Positions 1 to 7,700 are shown, counted from the stretch's first letter. The stretch: 64,000 nt of DNA from Nocardia acididurans (GCF_016741815.1 NZ_JAERRJ010000012.1:248001-312000), one strand, 5' to 3'. Notes: generated by a model from the sequence alone, not told the origin. Numbers and translations are program-made.

Positions 1-579
1 TTCAATTGGCGCACAAGGGAACAGCTTTTCGGGCGGCGGGTCCTGGTTCTGGACGGGCCGCTGGACGATGACAACGGGACGTTGCTGATGACGCAGATCC
101 TGTCGTTGGCTGCCGAGAATCCGGAGGCGGGGATCTCACTGTGGATTCATTCGCCGGGCGGGTCGGTACCGTCGATGCTGGCCATTCGGGATGTGATGCG
201 GTTGGTGCCGTGTGAGGTGTCGACGCTGGCGCTCGGATTGGCTTGCAGCGCCGGGCAGTTCCTGTTGTCGGCCGGGGAGCCGGGGAAGCGGTTCGCGCTG
301 CCGCATGCCCGGATTCTGATGCATCAGGGGTCGGCGGGGATCGGCGGCAGTGCGGGCGAGGTCGAGGTGCAGGCCGATGATCTGCGGCACACCGTGCAGA
401 CGGTGCTGGGGCTGATCGCGTCGGACACCGGGCAGCCCTACGACCAGATCTATGAGGACTCGCTGCACGATCGCTGGTTCACGGCGACGCAGGCGCGCGA
501 GTACGGGTTCATCGACGGGATCGTGGACTCGTTCTGGCAGGTCGTCCCGCAGAAGCAGAAGATGGGAATCTCGGCATGA
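1..579 (+). CDS. clpP: ClpP1-like protease subunit (5' end outside window)
   Basis: Peptidase S14 subunit of a Clp protease; the barrel degrades proteins fed by a Clp ATPase in the cytosol. The frame is open from base 1, so the N-terminus is missing. It resembles mycobacterial ClpP1: SPGG motif after IH, catalytic Ser in ACSAGQFLL (AGC codon 247-249), catalytic His in RILMHQ, and Asp in HDRWFTA, so the triad looks complete. Its TGA overlaps the ATG of the next clpP gene by four bases (ATGA), which implies translational coupling and a heteromeric complex. It is probably an accessory clpP pair, not the housekeeping one: it is followed by a regulator, and the partner is degenerate. Confidence 0.9.
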   Translation, partial: FNWRTREQLFGRRVLVLDGPLDDDNGTLLMTQILSLAAENPEAGISLWIHSPGGSVPSMLAIRDVMRLVPCEVSTLALGLACSAGQFLLSAGEPGKRFALPHARILMHQGSAGIGGSAGEVEVQADDLRHTVQTVLGLIASDTGQPYDQIYEDSLHDRWFTATQAREYGFIDGIVDSFWQVVPQKQKMGISA

Positions 580-1169
580 GCAGCTACACCATCCCCAATG
601 TGATCGCGCAGAATCCGCGCGGCGAGCGGATCATGGACGTCTACTCGCATCTGCTGAGCGAGCGGATCGTGTACCTGGGCACCCCCATCGATTCGGGTGT
701 GGCGAATGCGTTGATCGCGCAGATGCTGCACCTGGAAGCGGACAGCCCGGGGCAGGAGATCAACCTCTACATCAACTGCGAGGGCGGGGAGCTGCCCGGC
801 ATGCTGGCCATCTACGACACCATGCAGCACATCCAGTCGCCGGTGGCGACCACATGCGTGGGTCAGGCGATGGCGGTGGGCGCGGTGCTGCTGGCCGGTG
901 GGGAGAAGGGGCGGCGCTCCATGCTCCCCCATGCCCGAATTGTCCTGCACCAGCCCGCGACCCGGGGTCAGGGCACCATCCCCGATCTGCTGCTGGAGGC
1001 CGACGAACTGGTCCGTATGCGCGGCGAAATCGAGAGCATCCTGTCCTCGCACACGGGCCAGTCGCAGGAGACACTGCATCGCGACACCGACCGCGACCGG
1101 GTCTTCACCGCGCAGACCGCACTGGAATACGGCCTGATCGACCAGGTCCTCGGACCACGGTCGGCATGA
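576..1169 (+). CDS. clpP: ClpP2-like subunit lacking the catalytic serine (ClpR-like)
   Basis: Full-length 197-residue ClpP homologue closest in pattern to mycobacterial ClpP2 (GQAxxxxAVLL segment, LHQP, DTDRD). Where ClpP2 has the nucleophile in GQAASAAAVLL, this protein reads GQAMAVGAVLL: residue 100 is Ala (GCG, 873-875). The oxyanion-region SPGG is also changed to CEGG (residues 68-71). The His (VLHQP) and Asp (DTDRD) are kept. It is therefore predicted to be proteolytically dead and to act as a structural or regulatory ring paired with the intact ClpP1-like subunit encoded immediately upstream (ATGA overlap). The same logic is known for cyanobacterial, plastid and apicomplexan ClpR. The loss of the serine is seen directly; the role is inferred. 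Confidence 0.9.
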   Translation: MSSYTIPNVIAQNPRGERIMDVYSHLLSERIVYLGTPIDSGVANALIAQMLHLEADSPGQEINLYINCEGGELPGMLAIYDTMQHIQSPVATTCVGQAMAVGAVLLAGGEKGRRSMLPHARIVLHQPATRGQGTIPDLLLEADELVRMRGEIESILSSHTGQSQETLHRDTDRDRVFTAQTALEYGLIDQVLGPRSA

Positions 1170-1174
1170 TGGCG

Positions 1175-1216
1175 GCGGTCCCGCGCCCAGTGAACGCTCA
1201 CCGGCCGCGGGACCGC
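1175..1216. terminator. bidirectional hairpin terminator
   Basis: A perfect 11-bp inverted repeat (GCGGTCCCGCG at 1175-1185, complement at 1206-1216) with a 20-base loop sits between the convergent clpP pair and the XRE regulator. There is no U-tract, which is common for actinobacterial terminators. Confidence 0.6.
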
Positions 1217-1259
1217 GCATTCATGTCAGCGGCCGAGCGCGGCATGTGCGTGTCTCCGC

Positions 1260-1646
1260 TCAAGCAGCGAGCAGCACCACGTTTCCGGTGCTGTGACGCG
1301 GCGCTGCGGGCCGGACGAGCGTCGCGGCGAGGCGACGGCGATGCAGATCATCCACGACCTGCTGGGTGAGCCCGCCGAGCGTGGTGCCGAGCGCACCCGC
1401 CAACGCGGCGATCATCTCGCTGGACGGCTCCTTGCGCCCGCGCTCGACCTCGGACAGGTACTGCGGCGAAATCCCGGCCCGCCCAGCCGTTTCGGTGAGC
1501 TTCTCCCCCTGCTCCTGCCGCATGGCGCGCAGCCGCTCGCCGAGCACCTCGCGCCACAGCGGCTCGCGGACCGCCTCCCGCTGCGGGGTGTGCGGCCGAT
1601 CGTCGCGTCCACCGGGAATCGAACGAAAGCGCGGCTGCTCGGACAT
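1260..1646 (-). CDS. XRE-family regulator, ClgR/PopR-like
   Basis: A 128-residue protein with one helix-turn-helix of the XRE type at about residues 34-90 (LGERLRAMRQEQGEKL, then GISPQYLSEVERGRKEPSSE). The string YLSEVERGRKEPSSE is typical of ClgR, the actinobacterial activator of clpP and other protease genes, and of PopR, which controls the second clpP operon in Streptomyces. Its convergent position beside the clpP pair supports a role in controlling those genes, but the clpP promoter lies outside the window, so no operator can be checked. The N-terminal 30 residues are Arg/Pro-rich and probably disordered. DNA binding is near certain; the target is inferred. Confidence 0.8.
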   Translation of the reverse strand: MSEQPRFRSIPGGRDDRPHTPQREAVREPLWREVLGERLRAMRQEQGEKLTETAGRAGISPQYLSEVERGRKEPSSEMIAALAGALGTTLGGLTQQVVDDLHRRRLAATLVRPAAPRHSTGNVVLLAA

Positions 1647-1721
1647 ATCCCGAGCCTAGAGTGGCCCGCCCGCGATCCGCGTGCTCTTACGCTCAGGGCG
1701 AACCCCGCTGGAGTCGGCAGA

Positions 1722-1890
1722 GGCTGCCGTCGGGATCGCAAGGATCACGCCGCAGCTGGCGAACACCCGTTGGGGTTCGGGAGGGCTGCCGTCGGGATCG
1801 CACGGATCACGCCGCAGCTGGCGAACACCCGTTGGGGTTCGGGAGGGCTGCCGTCGGGATCGCACGGATCACGCCGCAGCTGGCGAACCG
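1722..1890. repeat. 62-bp tandem repeat, about 2.7 copies
   Basis: Copies begin at 1722, 1784 and 1846, each starting GGCTGCCGTCGGGATCGCA. The third copy breaks down after about 45 bases. The period of 62 is not a multiple of three and no convincing gene spans it, so it is non-coding. Copies differ at only one or two positions. Together with the hairpins to its right it fills the 1647-1975 gap, where no gene is seen. This is the upstream region of the XRE gene, so an effect on its transcription is possible. Confidence 0.85.
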
Positions 1891-1901
1891 CCGCTGGGGG
1901 T

Positions 1902-1975
1902 TTGGGGGCATCGCCCCCAAGCCTCCCTTGGGGTTCAGGGGCAACGCCCCTGAGAGTCTTCCCGAGAGTTCCGGG
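1902..1975 (-). terminator. double hairpin 3' of the DUF5130 gene
   Basis: Two perfect hairpins follow the stop codon at 1976 on the minus strand: GCCCCTG/CAGGGGC (1936-1952, 3-base loop) and TTGGGGGC/GCCCCCAA (1902-1920). A CCCG/CGGG mini-stem (1961-1975) abuts the stop. The 1936-1975 part recurs at 14968-15007 behind ettA, so it looks like a dispersed terminator element. Confidence 0.65.
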
Positions 1976-2443
1976 TTACACGCGCCCGATGGCCGCGGCC
2001 ATGACGCGGACGGCGGAGACGAGTCCGTCGATCAGGTCGCCCTGGCGGAAGGAGCTGAGGGCGGCGGTGGCGCCGAGCTGGCAAACGCGGTCGTTGGCGC
2101 GTTCGGCGACGTCACGCCCGGAGCGGACCTCGACGGCCTTGGCGTTGGGGTCGACGGCGATGAGCACGGAACGCGCGGCCTCCGGGGTGGAGGGGAAGAT
2201 CGCGTCCACGCCGTGCGACGGGTCCCCGCCGAGGTCGCCGATGAAGATGTTGAAGCGCACCTTGGTGGCGCGGGTGGCATCGGTGAGGGCGTTGTCCATG
2301 AGCAGGCGCTCGTGATCGGTGAACGGCACCTCGGCGAAGTAGTCGCCGGCCTCGTGCACGCCGGAGACGCGTCCGCTGGTGGTGATGGCGTAGCCGTGCG
2401 GTAGGTCGGCTTCGTTCACCGCGGGCCAATTAGAACTTGCCAC
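1976..2443 (-). CDS. DUF5130 family protein
   Basis: A 155-residue soluble protein matching the mycolata DUF5130 family (TPM-domain-like): TTSGRVSGV near residue 22, FNIFIGDLGGD near 64, an AxxVLIAVDP strand, and FRQGDLIDGLVSAVRVMAAAI at the C-terminus. The biochemical function is unknown. No signal peptide or membrane segment is seen. The start overlaps the end of ctaJ by 14 bases on the same strand, so the two are probably one transcript. A double hairpin follows the TAA stop immediately. Confidence 0.75.
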   Translation of the reverse strand: MASSNWPAVNEADLPHGYAITTSGRVSGVHEAGDYFAEVPFTDHERLLMDNALTDATRATKVRFNIFIGDLGGDPSHGVDAIFPSTPEAARSVLIAVDPNAKAVEVRSGRDVAERANDRVCQLGATAALSSFRQGDLIDGLVSAVRVMAAAIGRV

Positions 2444-2711
2444 TTGCCCGGCCTCCGATCAGGTCCGCCTCGGCGGAGTCAATAGCTGCATGATTGCCAT
2501 GCGACGCGCCATGGGCGTCGTGGTGCCCGGCACCGGTCACCTCGTCGGTCGCGCTCCACAGCACCGGCGGCTGCGTCCACTGTGCGCCGAGTTCGAAGTG
2601 TTCCGGCTTCTTGCCGGGAAGAGGCTTGCCGAGGAACGACAATCCGGCGATCACCAGATAGATCGCAAGCGGGATGCCGACGTAGATCAGCACTGTCTGG
2701 AGAATGCTCAC
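2430..2711 (-). CDS. ctaJ: aa3-type cytochrome oxidase accessory subunit CtaJ
   Basis: A 93-residue protein with one N-terminal membrane helix (about residues 5-27, VLIYVGIPLAIYLVIAGLSF) followed by LGKPLPGKKP and a His-rich polar tail (HHDAHGASHGNH). The MSILQTVLIYVGIPLA start and GLSFLGKPLPGK motif match the small actinobacterial subunit found in the bcc-aa3 supercomplex and named CtaJ. It would sit in the plasma membrane against cytochrome oxidase. The C-terminal histidines could bind metal, which is speculation. It is first in a two-gene unit with the DUF5130 gene. Confidence 0.75.
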   Translation of the reverse strand: MSILQTVLIYVGIPLAIYLVIAGLSFLGKPLPGKKPEHFELGAQWTQPPVLWSATDEVTGAGHHDAHGASHGNHAAIDSAEADLIGGRASGKF

Positions 2712-2788
2712 GGCTCAACGGTAATGGATGCGCGAACCGTCCACGCCGACTGGTAACCGCACCCGTGCACGTGTCGTTACAAACCGCT

Positions 2789-4441
2789 TCACACCAGCCA
2801 TGCTGTTGAGTTTGCCGGAAGTTTTCTAGCAGTAATGGGAGCGCTGGAGAGCAGAACCTCTCCGGCGGGCAGCACAATTGGCGAATCGGTGGCATTCAGC
2901 ACACAGAGCAATCCCCCCGCCCGGCGGAAGGCCAGGCAGCCCGGCGGCGAGCCGTACCATTCCAGCCCCGGACCTGCGAATTCAGGCCGCACCGCACGCA
3001 ATTCGATGGCCATCCGGTACAGCGACAGCATGGAGTCCAGGCGCTCGAGCTGCCTCTCCACCGTCAACTGCGCCCACTGCGCCGGAATCGGCAGCCACGG
3101 CCGCCCGGTGGTGAACCCGAACGGCGACCGCTCGCCCTCCCACGGCAGCGGCACCCGGCAGCCGTCGCGCCCGCGCTCGACGTGCCCGGAGCGCGCCCAC
3201 GCCGGATCCTGCAGCACCTCGTCGGGTAGATCGTCCACATTCGGCAGCCCCAATTCCGCGCCGTTGTAGACGAATACGGCCCCGGGCAGCGCCATCTCCA
3301 GCATCATCATGGCCCGCGCCCGCGCCTGCCCGACCGCGCCGCCGCCGTAACGGGTGACCTCGCGCGCGATATCGTGATTCGACAGCGTCCAGGTGGGGCT
3401 GGCCCCGACCATGGTGACCGCGCGCAGCGAATTGTCGACGGCCGCGCGGATGCTGTCCGGAGCGAAGGGCGTCTCGGCTAATCGGAAATTGAACGCCAGA
3501 TGTAGCTCATCTGGCCGCACATACTCACCGAACCGATTGTTGTCGTTGACCCACACCTCGCCGATGGCCACCGCGTGCGGGTACTCGTCCATGATCCTGC
3601 GGATGCCGCGATGAATCCGGTGCACACCGGGATTGTTGAACCGCGGATCGCTGTCCTCGTGCGCGAGCATGCGGGTGTCGACGGTTTCCATATCGGGCAG
3701 CCCCGGCGGCTTGGCCATGCCGTGCGCGACATCGATACGGAAACCGTCCACGCCACGCTGCAACCAGAACCGCATGGTCTGCTCGAAATCGGCGGCGACC
3801 TCCGGGTTCTCCCAGTTCAGATCGGGTTGCTCGGGCGCGAAGAGATGCAGGTACCACTGCCCCGGCCGCCCGTCGGCCTCGCGGATCCGCGTCCAGGCCG
3901 GTCCGCCGAAAATGCTGGGCCAATTGTTCGGCGGCGCACCGCCATCCGGCCCGCGGCCGTCGCGGAAGAGGTAGCGGGCACGTTCCGGACTGCCCGGCCC
4001 GGCCGCCAGCGCCGCCTGAAACCACGGGTGCTGGTCACTGCTGTGATTGGGCACCAGATCCATGGTGACCCGCATGCGCCGGTCGTGCGCCTCGGCGATC
4101 AGCTCGTCCATGAGCTCGAGCGACCCGAACAGCGGATCGATATCGCGCGGGTCGGAGACGTCGTAGCCGCCATCGGCCATGGGCGAGCGCATGATCGGGC
4201 AGATCCACAGCGCGTCCACGCCCAGCAGTTCCAGGTAGCCCAGTTTGTCGCGCAGTCCGCCCAGGTCGCCGACGCCGTCACCGTTCGAGTCGGCGAACGA
4301 GCGCGGATAGACCTGGTAGAACACCGCGGATCGCCACCATGGCGCAACCTGTTCGGGTGCGGCCCCGCCCCCGGCGAATGTGTCTGTCACAGCGGTAACG
4401 GTGCCACAGCCGACCGGTTCGTGCGGGCCCGTCGGCGACAC
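2789..4441 (-). CDS. aglA: GH13 alpha-glucosidase (AglA-like)
   Basis: Glycoside hydrolase family 13 enzyme of the oligo-1,6-glucosidase/alpha-glucosidase type, about 550 residues. Visible motifs are VFYQVYPRSFADSNGDGVGD (calcium/entry loop), DLVPNHSSDQHPWF, GFRIDVAHG (nucleophile Asp), AIGEVWV (acid/base Glu) and LSNHD (third Asp). The N-terminal 30 residues before APWWRSAVFYQ are probably over-called; a GTG at 4390 is an alternative start. No signal peptide, so it acts on cytosolic maltooligosaccharides or related alpha-glucosides. In M. tuberculosis the equivalent gene (Rv2471, aglA) is also next to glbO, as here, which supports the name. Confidence 0.88.
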   Translation of the reverse strand: MSPTGPHEPVGCGTVTAVTDTFAGGGAAPEQVAPWWRSAVFYQVYPRSFADSNGDGVGDLGGLRDKLGYLELLGVDALWICPIMRSPMADGGYDVSDPRDIDPLFGSLELMDELIAEAHDRRMRVTMDLVPNHSSDQHPWFQAALAAGPGSPERARYLFRDGRGPDGGAPPNNWPSIFGGPAWTRIREADGRPGQWYLHLFAPEQPDLNWENPEVAADFEQTMRFWLQRGVDGFRIDVAHGMAKPPGLPDMETVDTRMLAHEDSDPRFNNPGVHRIHRGIRRIMDEYPHAVAIGEVWVNDNNRFGEYVRPDELHLAFNFRLAETPFAPDSIRAAVDNSLRAVTMVGASPTWTLSNHDIAREVTRYGGGAVGQARARAMMMLEMALPGAVFVYNGAELGLPNVDDLPDEVLQDPAWARSGHVERGRDGCRVPLPWEGERSPFGFTTGRPWLPIPAQWAQLTVERQLERLDSMLSLYRMAIELRAVRPEFAGPGLEWYGSPPGCLAFRRAGGLLCVLNATDSPIVLPAGEVLLSSAPITARKLPANSTAWLV

Positions 4442-4523
4442 TTGTCCAGTTTCAGCAAATGATCAGTTGACGGTTCGTTGAACCGGAAACGCTGTGGGGG
4501 CTAACAACTTCAGCGCGGGAAAC

Positions 4524-4949
4524 TCAGAACGGCGAGTTCATGAGCGAATTCGCCGCCATCTCGAAGTAGTCGAGCAGCTGCTTGCGGTGCTGGTCGTCGA
4601 GCACCTCGGGTTCGATCTCGGCGACCGCTATCCGCATGGCGCGCATCCAGGCGTCGCGCTCGATCGGGCCGACCTTGAACGGATGGTGGCGCATGCGCAG
4701 CCGCGGATGGCCGCGCTCGTCGGAGTAGGTGCGCGGGCCGCCCCAGTACTGCTCGAGGAACATGCGTAGCCGGCGCTCGGCCGGGCCGAGATCCTCCTCG
4801 GGGTAGAGCGGGCGCAGCACCTCGTCATCCTTCACCTCGCGGTAGAACGCGGCCACCAGCCGGTCGAAGGTATCGGCCCCGCCGACGGCCTCGTAGAAGG
4901 AAGTCGCAGTCTGCTGCTCACCCGAAGTCACAGCTCCCATTGTGCCCAC
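4524..4949 (-). CDS. glbO: group II truncated haemoglobin GlbO
   Basis: A 141-residue trHbO. Signature residues are visible: B10 Tyr in AAFYREV, CD1 Tyr in RPLYPEE, the QYWGGP turn, proximal His in RMRHHPF, and G8 Trp in RDAWMRAM. The protein binds O2 tightly through haem, and roles in peroxide or nitric-oxide chemistry and respiratory-membrane association are reported for the mycobacterial homologue. It lies between the GH13 gene and a divergent HNH gene, exactly the glbO neighbourhood of M. tuberculosis. ATG codons at 4949 and 4940 are both possible; the first globin residue is about ten residues further in. Confidence 0.93.
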   Translation of the reverse strand: MGTMGAVTSGEQQTATSFYEAVGGADTFDRLVAAFYREVKDDEVLRPLYPEEDLGPAERRLRMFLEQYWGGPRTYSDERGHPRLRMRHHPFKVGPIERDAWMRAMRIAVAEIEPEVLDDQHRKQLLDYFEMAANSLMNSPF

Positions 4950-5139
4950 TGCCGGGATTTCCGGCCCGTTCCGGGGTCGTTCGCACCCCCGAATCGGGCA
5001 CGAATCAAACCGTCATGTCCCGTTCATACGAATGTGCCCGACAATGTGTGAAATCACCTCGCAAAGTGGCGCGTTCCATGGTCAACTGGGTGGCAGTCTG
5101 CCGAGATACCACACCATCGGACCGATACGAAACCGGGGT

Positions 5140-5859
5140 ATGCGCATGAAGCAACGGCACGGCGGCCGCCATGGTCACCCGATAGCGCAACACGAGGCGC
5201 GCACGCATCGACAACTCCAGCCCGCCGACGTCCACAATCGTGGGTCGGGGGCTACTCCGCTGCATGTCTTGACCGACCATTCCTACCCGGGTGCGCATCA
5301 CGACCACGCGCACCGACCGCCCGAACCTCCCCCCGGCTCCACCTGGTCCAAACGTCGCGTCCTGCTGCTCAACGCCACGTACGAGCCTCTCACCGCCCTG
5401 TCCGCGCGCCGCGCCATCGTGCTGCTGATCTGCGACAAGGCCGATACCGTTCACGACAATCCCGAAGGCCCGGTCGTCCATTCCGCGGGCACCTCGGTGG
5501 CGCTTCCCTCGGTCATCCGGCTGCGCAACTATGTGCGTGTCCCCTACCGCGCTCGCGTGCCCATGACCCGCGCCGCCCTCATGCATCGTGATCGTTTCCG
5601 GTGCGCCTACTGCGGCGGTAAGGCCGAAACCATCGACCATGTGATTCCGCGTAGTCGCGGCGGCGCGCACTCCTGGGAGAACTGCGTCGCGTCCTGTGCG
5701 CCGTGCAATCACCGCAAGGCCGACAAACTGCTCAGCGAGCTGGGCTGGATCCTGCATCACCCGCTCGAATCCCCCAAAGGTCCGCACTGGCGGCTGCTCT
5801 CGGCCAGCTCCGAATTGGATCCGATGTGGTTGCAGTATCTCGGTGAGGGCGCGGCCTGA
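5140..5859 (+). CDS. HNH endonuclease-domain protein
   Basis: A protein of about 239 residues with a C-terminal HNH nuclease domain: CAYCGG, then TIDHVIPRSRGGAHSWEN, then CAPCNHRKADK. The two CxxC pairs form a zinc site, and the DH/N residues are the catalytic core. The middle (RVLLLNATYEPLTALSARRAIVLL) is typical of the actinobacterial subfamily found beside glbO (Rv2469c-like). The first 60 residues are His/Pro-rich and low complexity. The frame is open further upstream, but ATG 5140 (or 5146), after an AACCGGGG stretch, is preferred because translation before it looks non-native. DNA cleavage is inferred from the fold; the biological role is unknown. Confidence 0.85.
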   Translation: MRMKQRHGGRHGHPIAQHEARTHRQLQPADVHNRGSGATPLHVLTDHSYPGAHHDHAHRPPEPPPGSTWSKRRVLLLNATYEPLTALSARRAIVLLICDKADTVHDNPEGPVVHSAGTSVALPSVIRLRNYVRVPYRARVPMTRAALMHRDRFRCAYCGGKAETIDHVIPRSRGGAHSWENCVASCAPCNHRKADKLLSELGWILHHPLESPKGPHWRLLSASSELDPMWLQYLGEGAA

Positions 5860-5870
5860 CGCTCCCGCCC

Positions 5871-5900
5871 GGCGACCTCGGATCGGCAGCCGAGGTCGCC
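5871..5900. terminator. bidirectional hairpin terminator
   Basis: A perfect 11-bp stem (GGCGACCTCGG at 5871-5881, complement at 5890-5900) with an 8-base loop lies between the convergent HNH and XRE-cupin genes. It is followed by CTGTGTGTTG on the plus strand. Confidence 0.8.
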
Positions 5901-5928
5901 CTGTGTGTTGTTCGAAAACAGGTGTGGC

Positions 5929-6507
5929 TCAGGAGGATTCGAGCACCATGGTGGCCCAGGTTCCCGGTTCCAGGGCCTCGAACACATGCGGCAGATCCCC
6001 CGGATACGAGACGTAGTCGCCCGGCCCGAGCTCCTCGGGAGCCTCGATGAGCCCGACGCGCGCCCGCCCCGCGCCGAGCACCACATGCTCCATCACACCG
6101 GACATGTGCGGCTCCGATCGCCGCGGCTCCCCCGGCTCGGCCGTGATCCGATAGAAGTCCCGCCGCACATTCGGCGGCGCGGCCGACAGCAGAATCGACC
6201 GGTAATCCGCGTGCTCCGAGAACACCACCGTCCCCTCCCCCGCCCGAATCACCTGCACCCGAGGCCGCGGCAACTCGAAGAGCTGCGCGAACTGGATCCC
6301 GAGCGCCACGCACAACGCCCACAGCGTCTCGACGCTCGGATTCCCCGTCCCCGACTCCAATTGCGACAGGGTGGATTTCGCGATCCCCGCCCGCTTGGCC
6401 ACTTCACTGAGCGATAGCCCGGCACGCGCCCGCTCCCGCCGCAGCGCGGCGGCGATGTGCTCCTGCGGCGTCGGAGCCACGCTCTGGGTGTTGTCGTCAG
6501 CAGTCAT
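5929..6507 (-). CDS. XRE-cupin transcriptional regulator
   Basis: A 193-residue regulator with an N-terminal XRE helix-turn-helix (about residues 18-72: LRRERARAGLSLSEVAKRAG, then KSTLSQLESGTGNPSVETLW) and a C-terminal cupin (about 105-190) with HMSGVMEHVVLGAGRARVG and GPGDYVSYPGDLPHVFEAL, a probable small-ligand pocket. Members of this class sit beside azlCD amino-acid exporters and control them, and the divergent azlC here fits. ATG 6507 is chosen because residues upstream lack family similarity, although the frame stays open to 6909. A pair of direct repeats over the azlC start (6946-6977) is the candidate operator. Confidence 0.87.
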   Translation of the reverse strand: MTADDNTQSVAPTPQEHIAAALRRERARAGLSLSEVAKRAGIAKSTLSQLESGTGNPSVETLWALCVALGIQFAQLFELPRPRVQVIRAGEGTVVFSEHADYRSILLSAAPPNVRRDFYRITAEPGEPRRSEPHMSGVMEHVVLGAGRARVGLIEAPEELGPGDYVSYPGDLPHVFEALEPGTWATMVLESS

Positions 6508-6962
6508 AATCGCCACAGACGCTACCGCGCCCACGCCCGGAACGCCGCCGACGTCCACGGTCAGTCGCGGCGACTTCCCAGTTCTGCCCACAGGCCGACC
6601 CGAATTCACTCCAACGACCACCGCCATGCCCGCCGAAGTCACCGCGACGCGCAACGATGTCGACAGGCTTCGGCGGAGGCGATCCGCCGGGCCGCCGAAC
6701 GGGCGAGCGCCGCACCGCCGAGAAAGGTTCGCCGCACCCGAGGACGGTGGCTGCGAGCTCGGGCAGCCGTCATCGCCGTCGGCGAACGGGTTGTGTCTCT
6801 GGGCGACTGCGCTGCGAAACGCGGCTCGCAGGGTCTGCTGGAAGTTCGCTCGTGCGTTCGCGCGGGCCGCGTGGATGGCATCGGCCAGCGCCGCGGGTGT
6901 GTGCGGCACGCGGTGCGGAAGACCCTTTGACGGGCGAGCTCCTATCGTTCAATATAGACGAC
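6508..6962. promoter_or_regulatory. divergent intergenic region with direct-repeat operator before azlC
   Basis: This gap separates the XRE-cupin gene from azlC. At its right end two similar 12-mers, CGTTCAATATAG (6946-6957) and CGTTCGATATGG (6966-6977), lie 20 bp apart (two helical turns). A TTGACG hexamer at 6927-6932 lies 17 bp before CAATAT (6950-6955), a weak -35/-10 pair, so transcription could begin at or near the azlC ATG (6963), that is, nearly leaderless. The minus strand from 6909 to 6508 is open in frame with the regulator and starts MPHTPAALADAIHAARANAR; this could be a decayed coding remnant, but no family is recognised. Confidence 0.45.
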
Positions 6963-7700
6963 ATGCGTTCGATATGGCGAACACTGGATCGGGGTGTGCT
7001 GACCGGTATCGGGGCGATCTGCCTGGCAGTCGCCATGATCGGCGTGTCCTACGGCGCTACGGCGGTGACGGCCGGTCTGCCCGCCTGGCTGCCCGTGCTG
7101 CTGAGTGTGGCCGTGCTCGCGGGCGGGTCCGAGTTCGTGTTCATCGGCATCGTCACCGCGGGTGGCGGCTTGATCGCGGCTGTCATGGCCGGGTTGCTGG
7201 TCAATGCGCGGCACCTCCCCTATGGGCTCTCGGTCCCCGATGTGATCGGGTCCGGCTGGCGTCGCCTGCTCGGAACCCACGTCATGAACGACGAATCGGT
7301 GGCCCTGGCCATGTCCCAGCCCGACCGCGAACGCCGCCGCGCGGCCTACTGGCTGTGCGGACTCGGCGTCATGGCGGCCTGGCCGCTCGGCGCGGTCATC
7401 GGCGCGGCGCTGGGCTCGGTCGTGCCCGATCCCAATGCCTTCGGCCTGGACGCGGTCTTCCCCGCCGTCCTGCTCACCCTGGTCCTGCCCGCGCTGCGCG
7501 ACCCCGTCACCCGCACGGCCGCCCTGGCCGGGGCGGCCGTCGCCGCGATCTCGGCCCCGTTCGTCGGTCCGGGAGTCCCGGTGCTGCTGGCGCTGACCGC
7601 CGTCCTGCTGGTCGTCCGCCGCGCGGACACCGGCGAGAGCTCTCGCGCCGACGAACACGACGCCGCCGCAACGGAAACCGTAGTCAAGGCCGCCGGATGA
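6963..7700 (+). CDS. azlC: AzlC-family branched-chain amino acid exporter, large subunit
   Basis: A 245-residue integral membrane protein, AzlC/YgaZ family. It is rich in hydrophobic helices (for example LTGIGAICLAVAMIGVSYGA at about residues 11-30) and has the family segment AGGSEFVFIGIVTAGGGLIAAVMAGLLVNARHLPYGLS (about 54-91, given here only as landmarks GGSEF and NARHLPYG). With AzlD it forms a two-subunit exporter of branched-chain or related amino acids. The ATG at 6963 follows a TTGACG/CAATAT promoter-like pair with almost no leader. The stop overlaps the azlD start (ATGA). The tail after residue 220 is polar and probably cytoplasmic. Regulation by the divergent XRE-cupin protein is likely. 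Confidence 0.88.
   Translation: MRSIWRTLDRGVLTGIGAICLAVAMIGVSYGATAVTAGLPAWLPVLLSVAVLAGGSEFVFIGIVTAGGGLIAAVMAGLLVNARHLPYGLSVPDVIGSGWRRLLGTHVMNDESVALAMSQPDRERRRAAYWLCGLGVMAAWPLGAVIGAALGSVVPDPNAFGLDAVFPAVLLTLVLPALRDPVTRTAALAGAAVAAISAPFVGPGVPVLLALTAVLLVVRRADTGESSRADEHDAAATETVVKAAG

Noticed and set aside
1722..1890. CRISPR-like array
   Set aside because: The repeat is a direct 62-bp tandem with no unique spacers, only about 2.7 copies, and no cas genes in the window.
1661..2404. Plus-strand frame spanning the tandem repeat and the DUF5130 gene
   Set aside because: Crosses non-coding repeat and hairpins, then runs antisense to DUF5130; no ribosome site.
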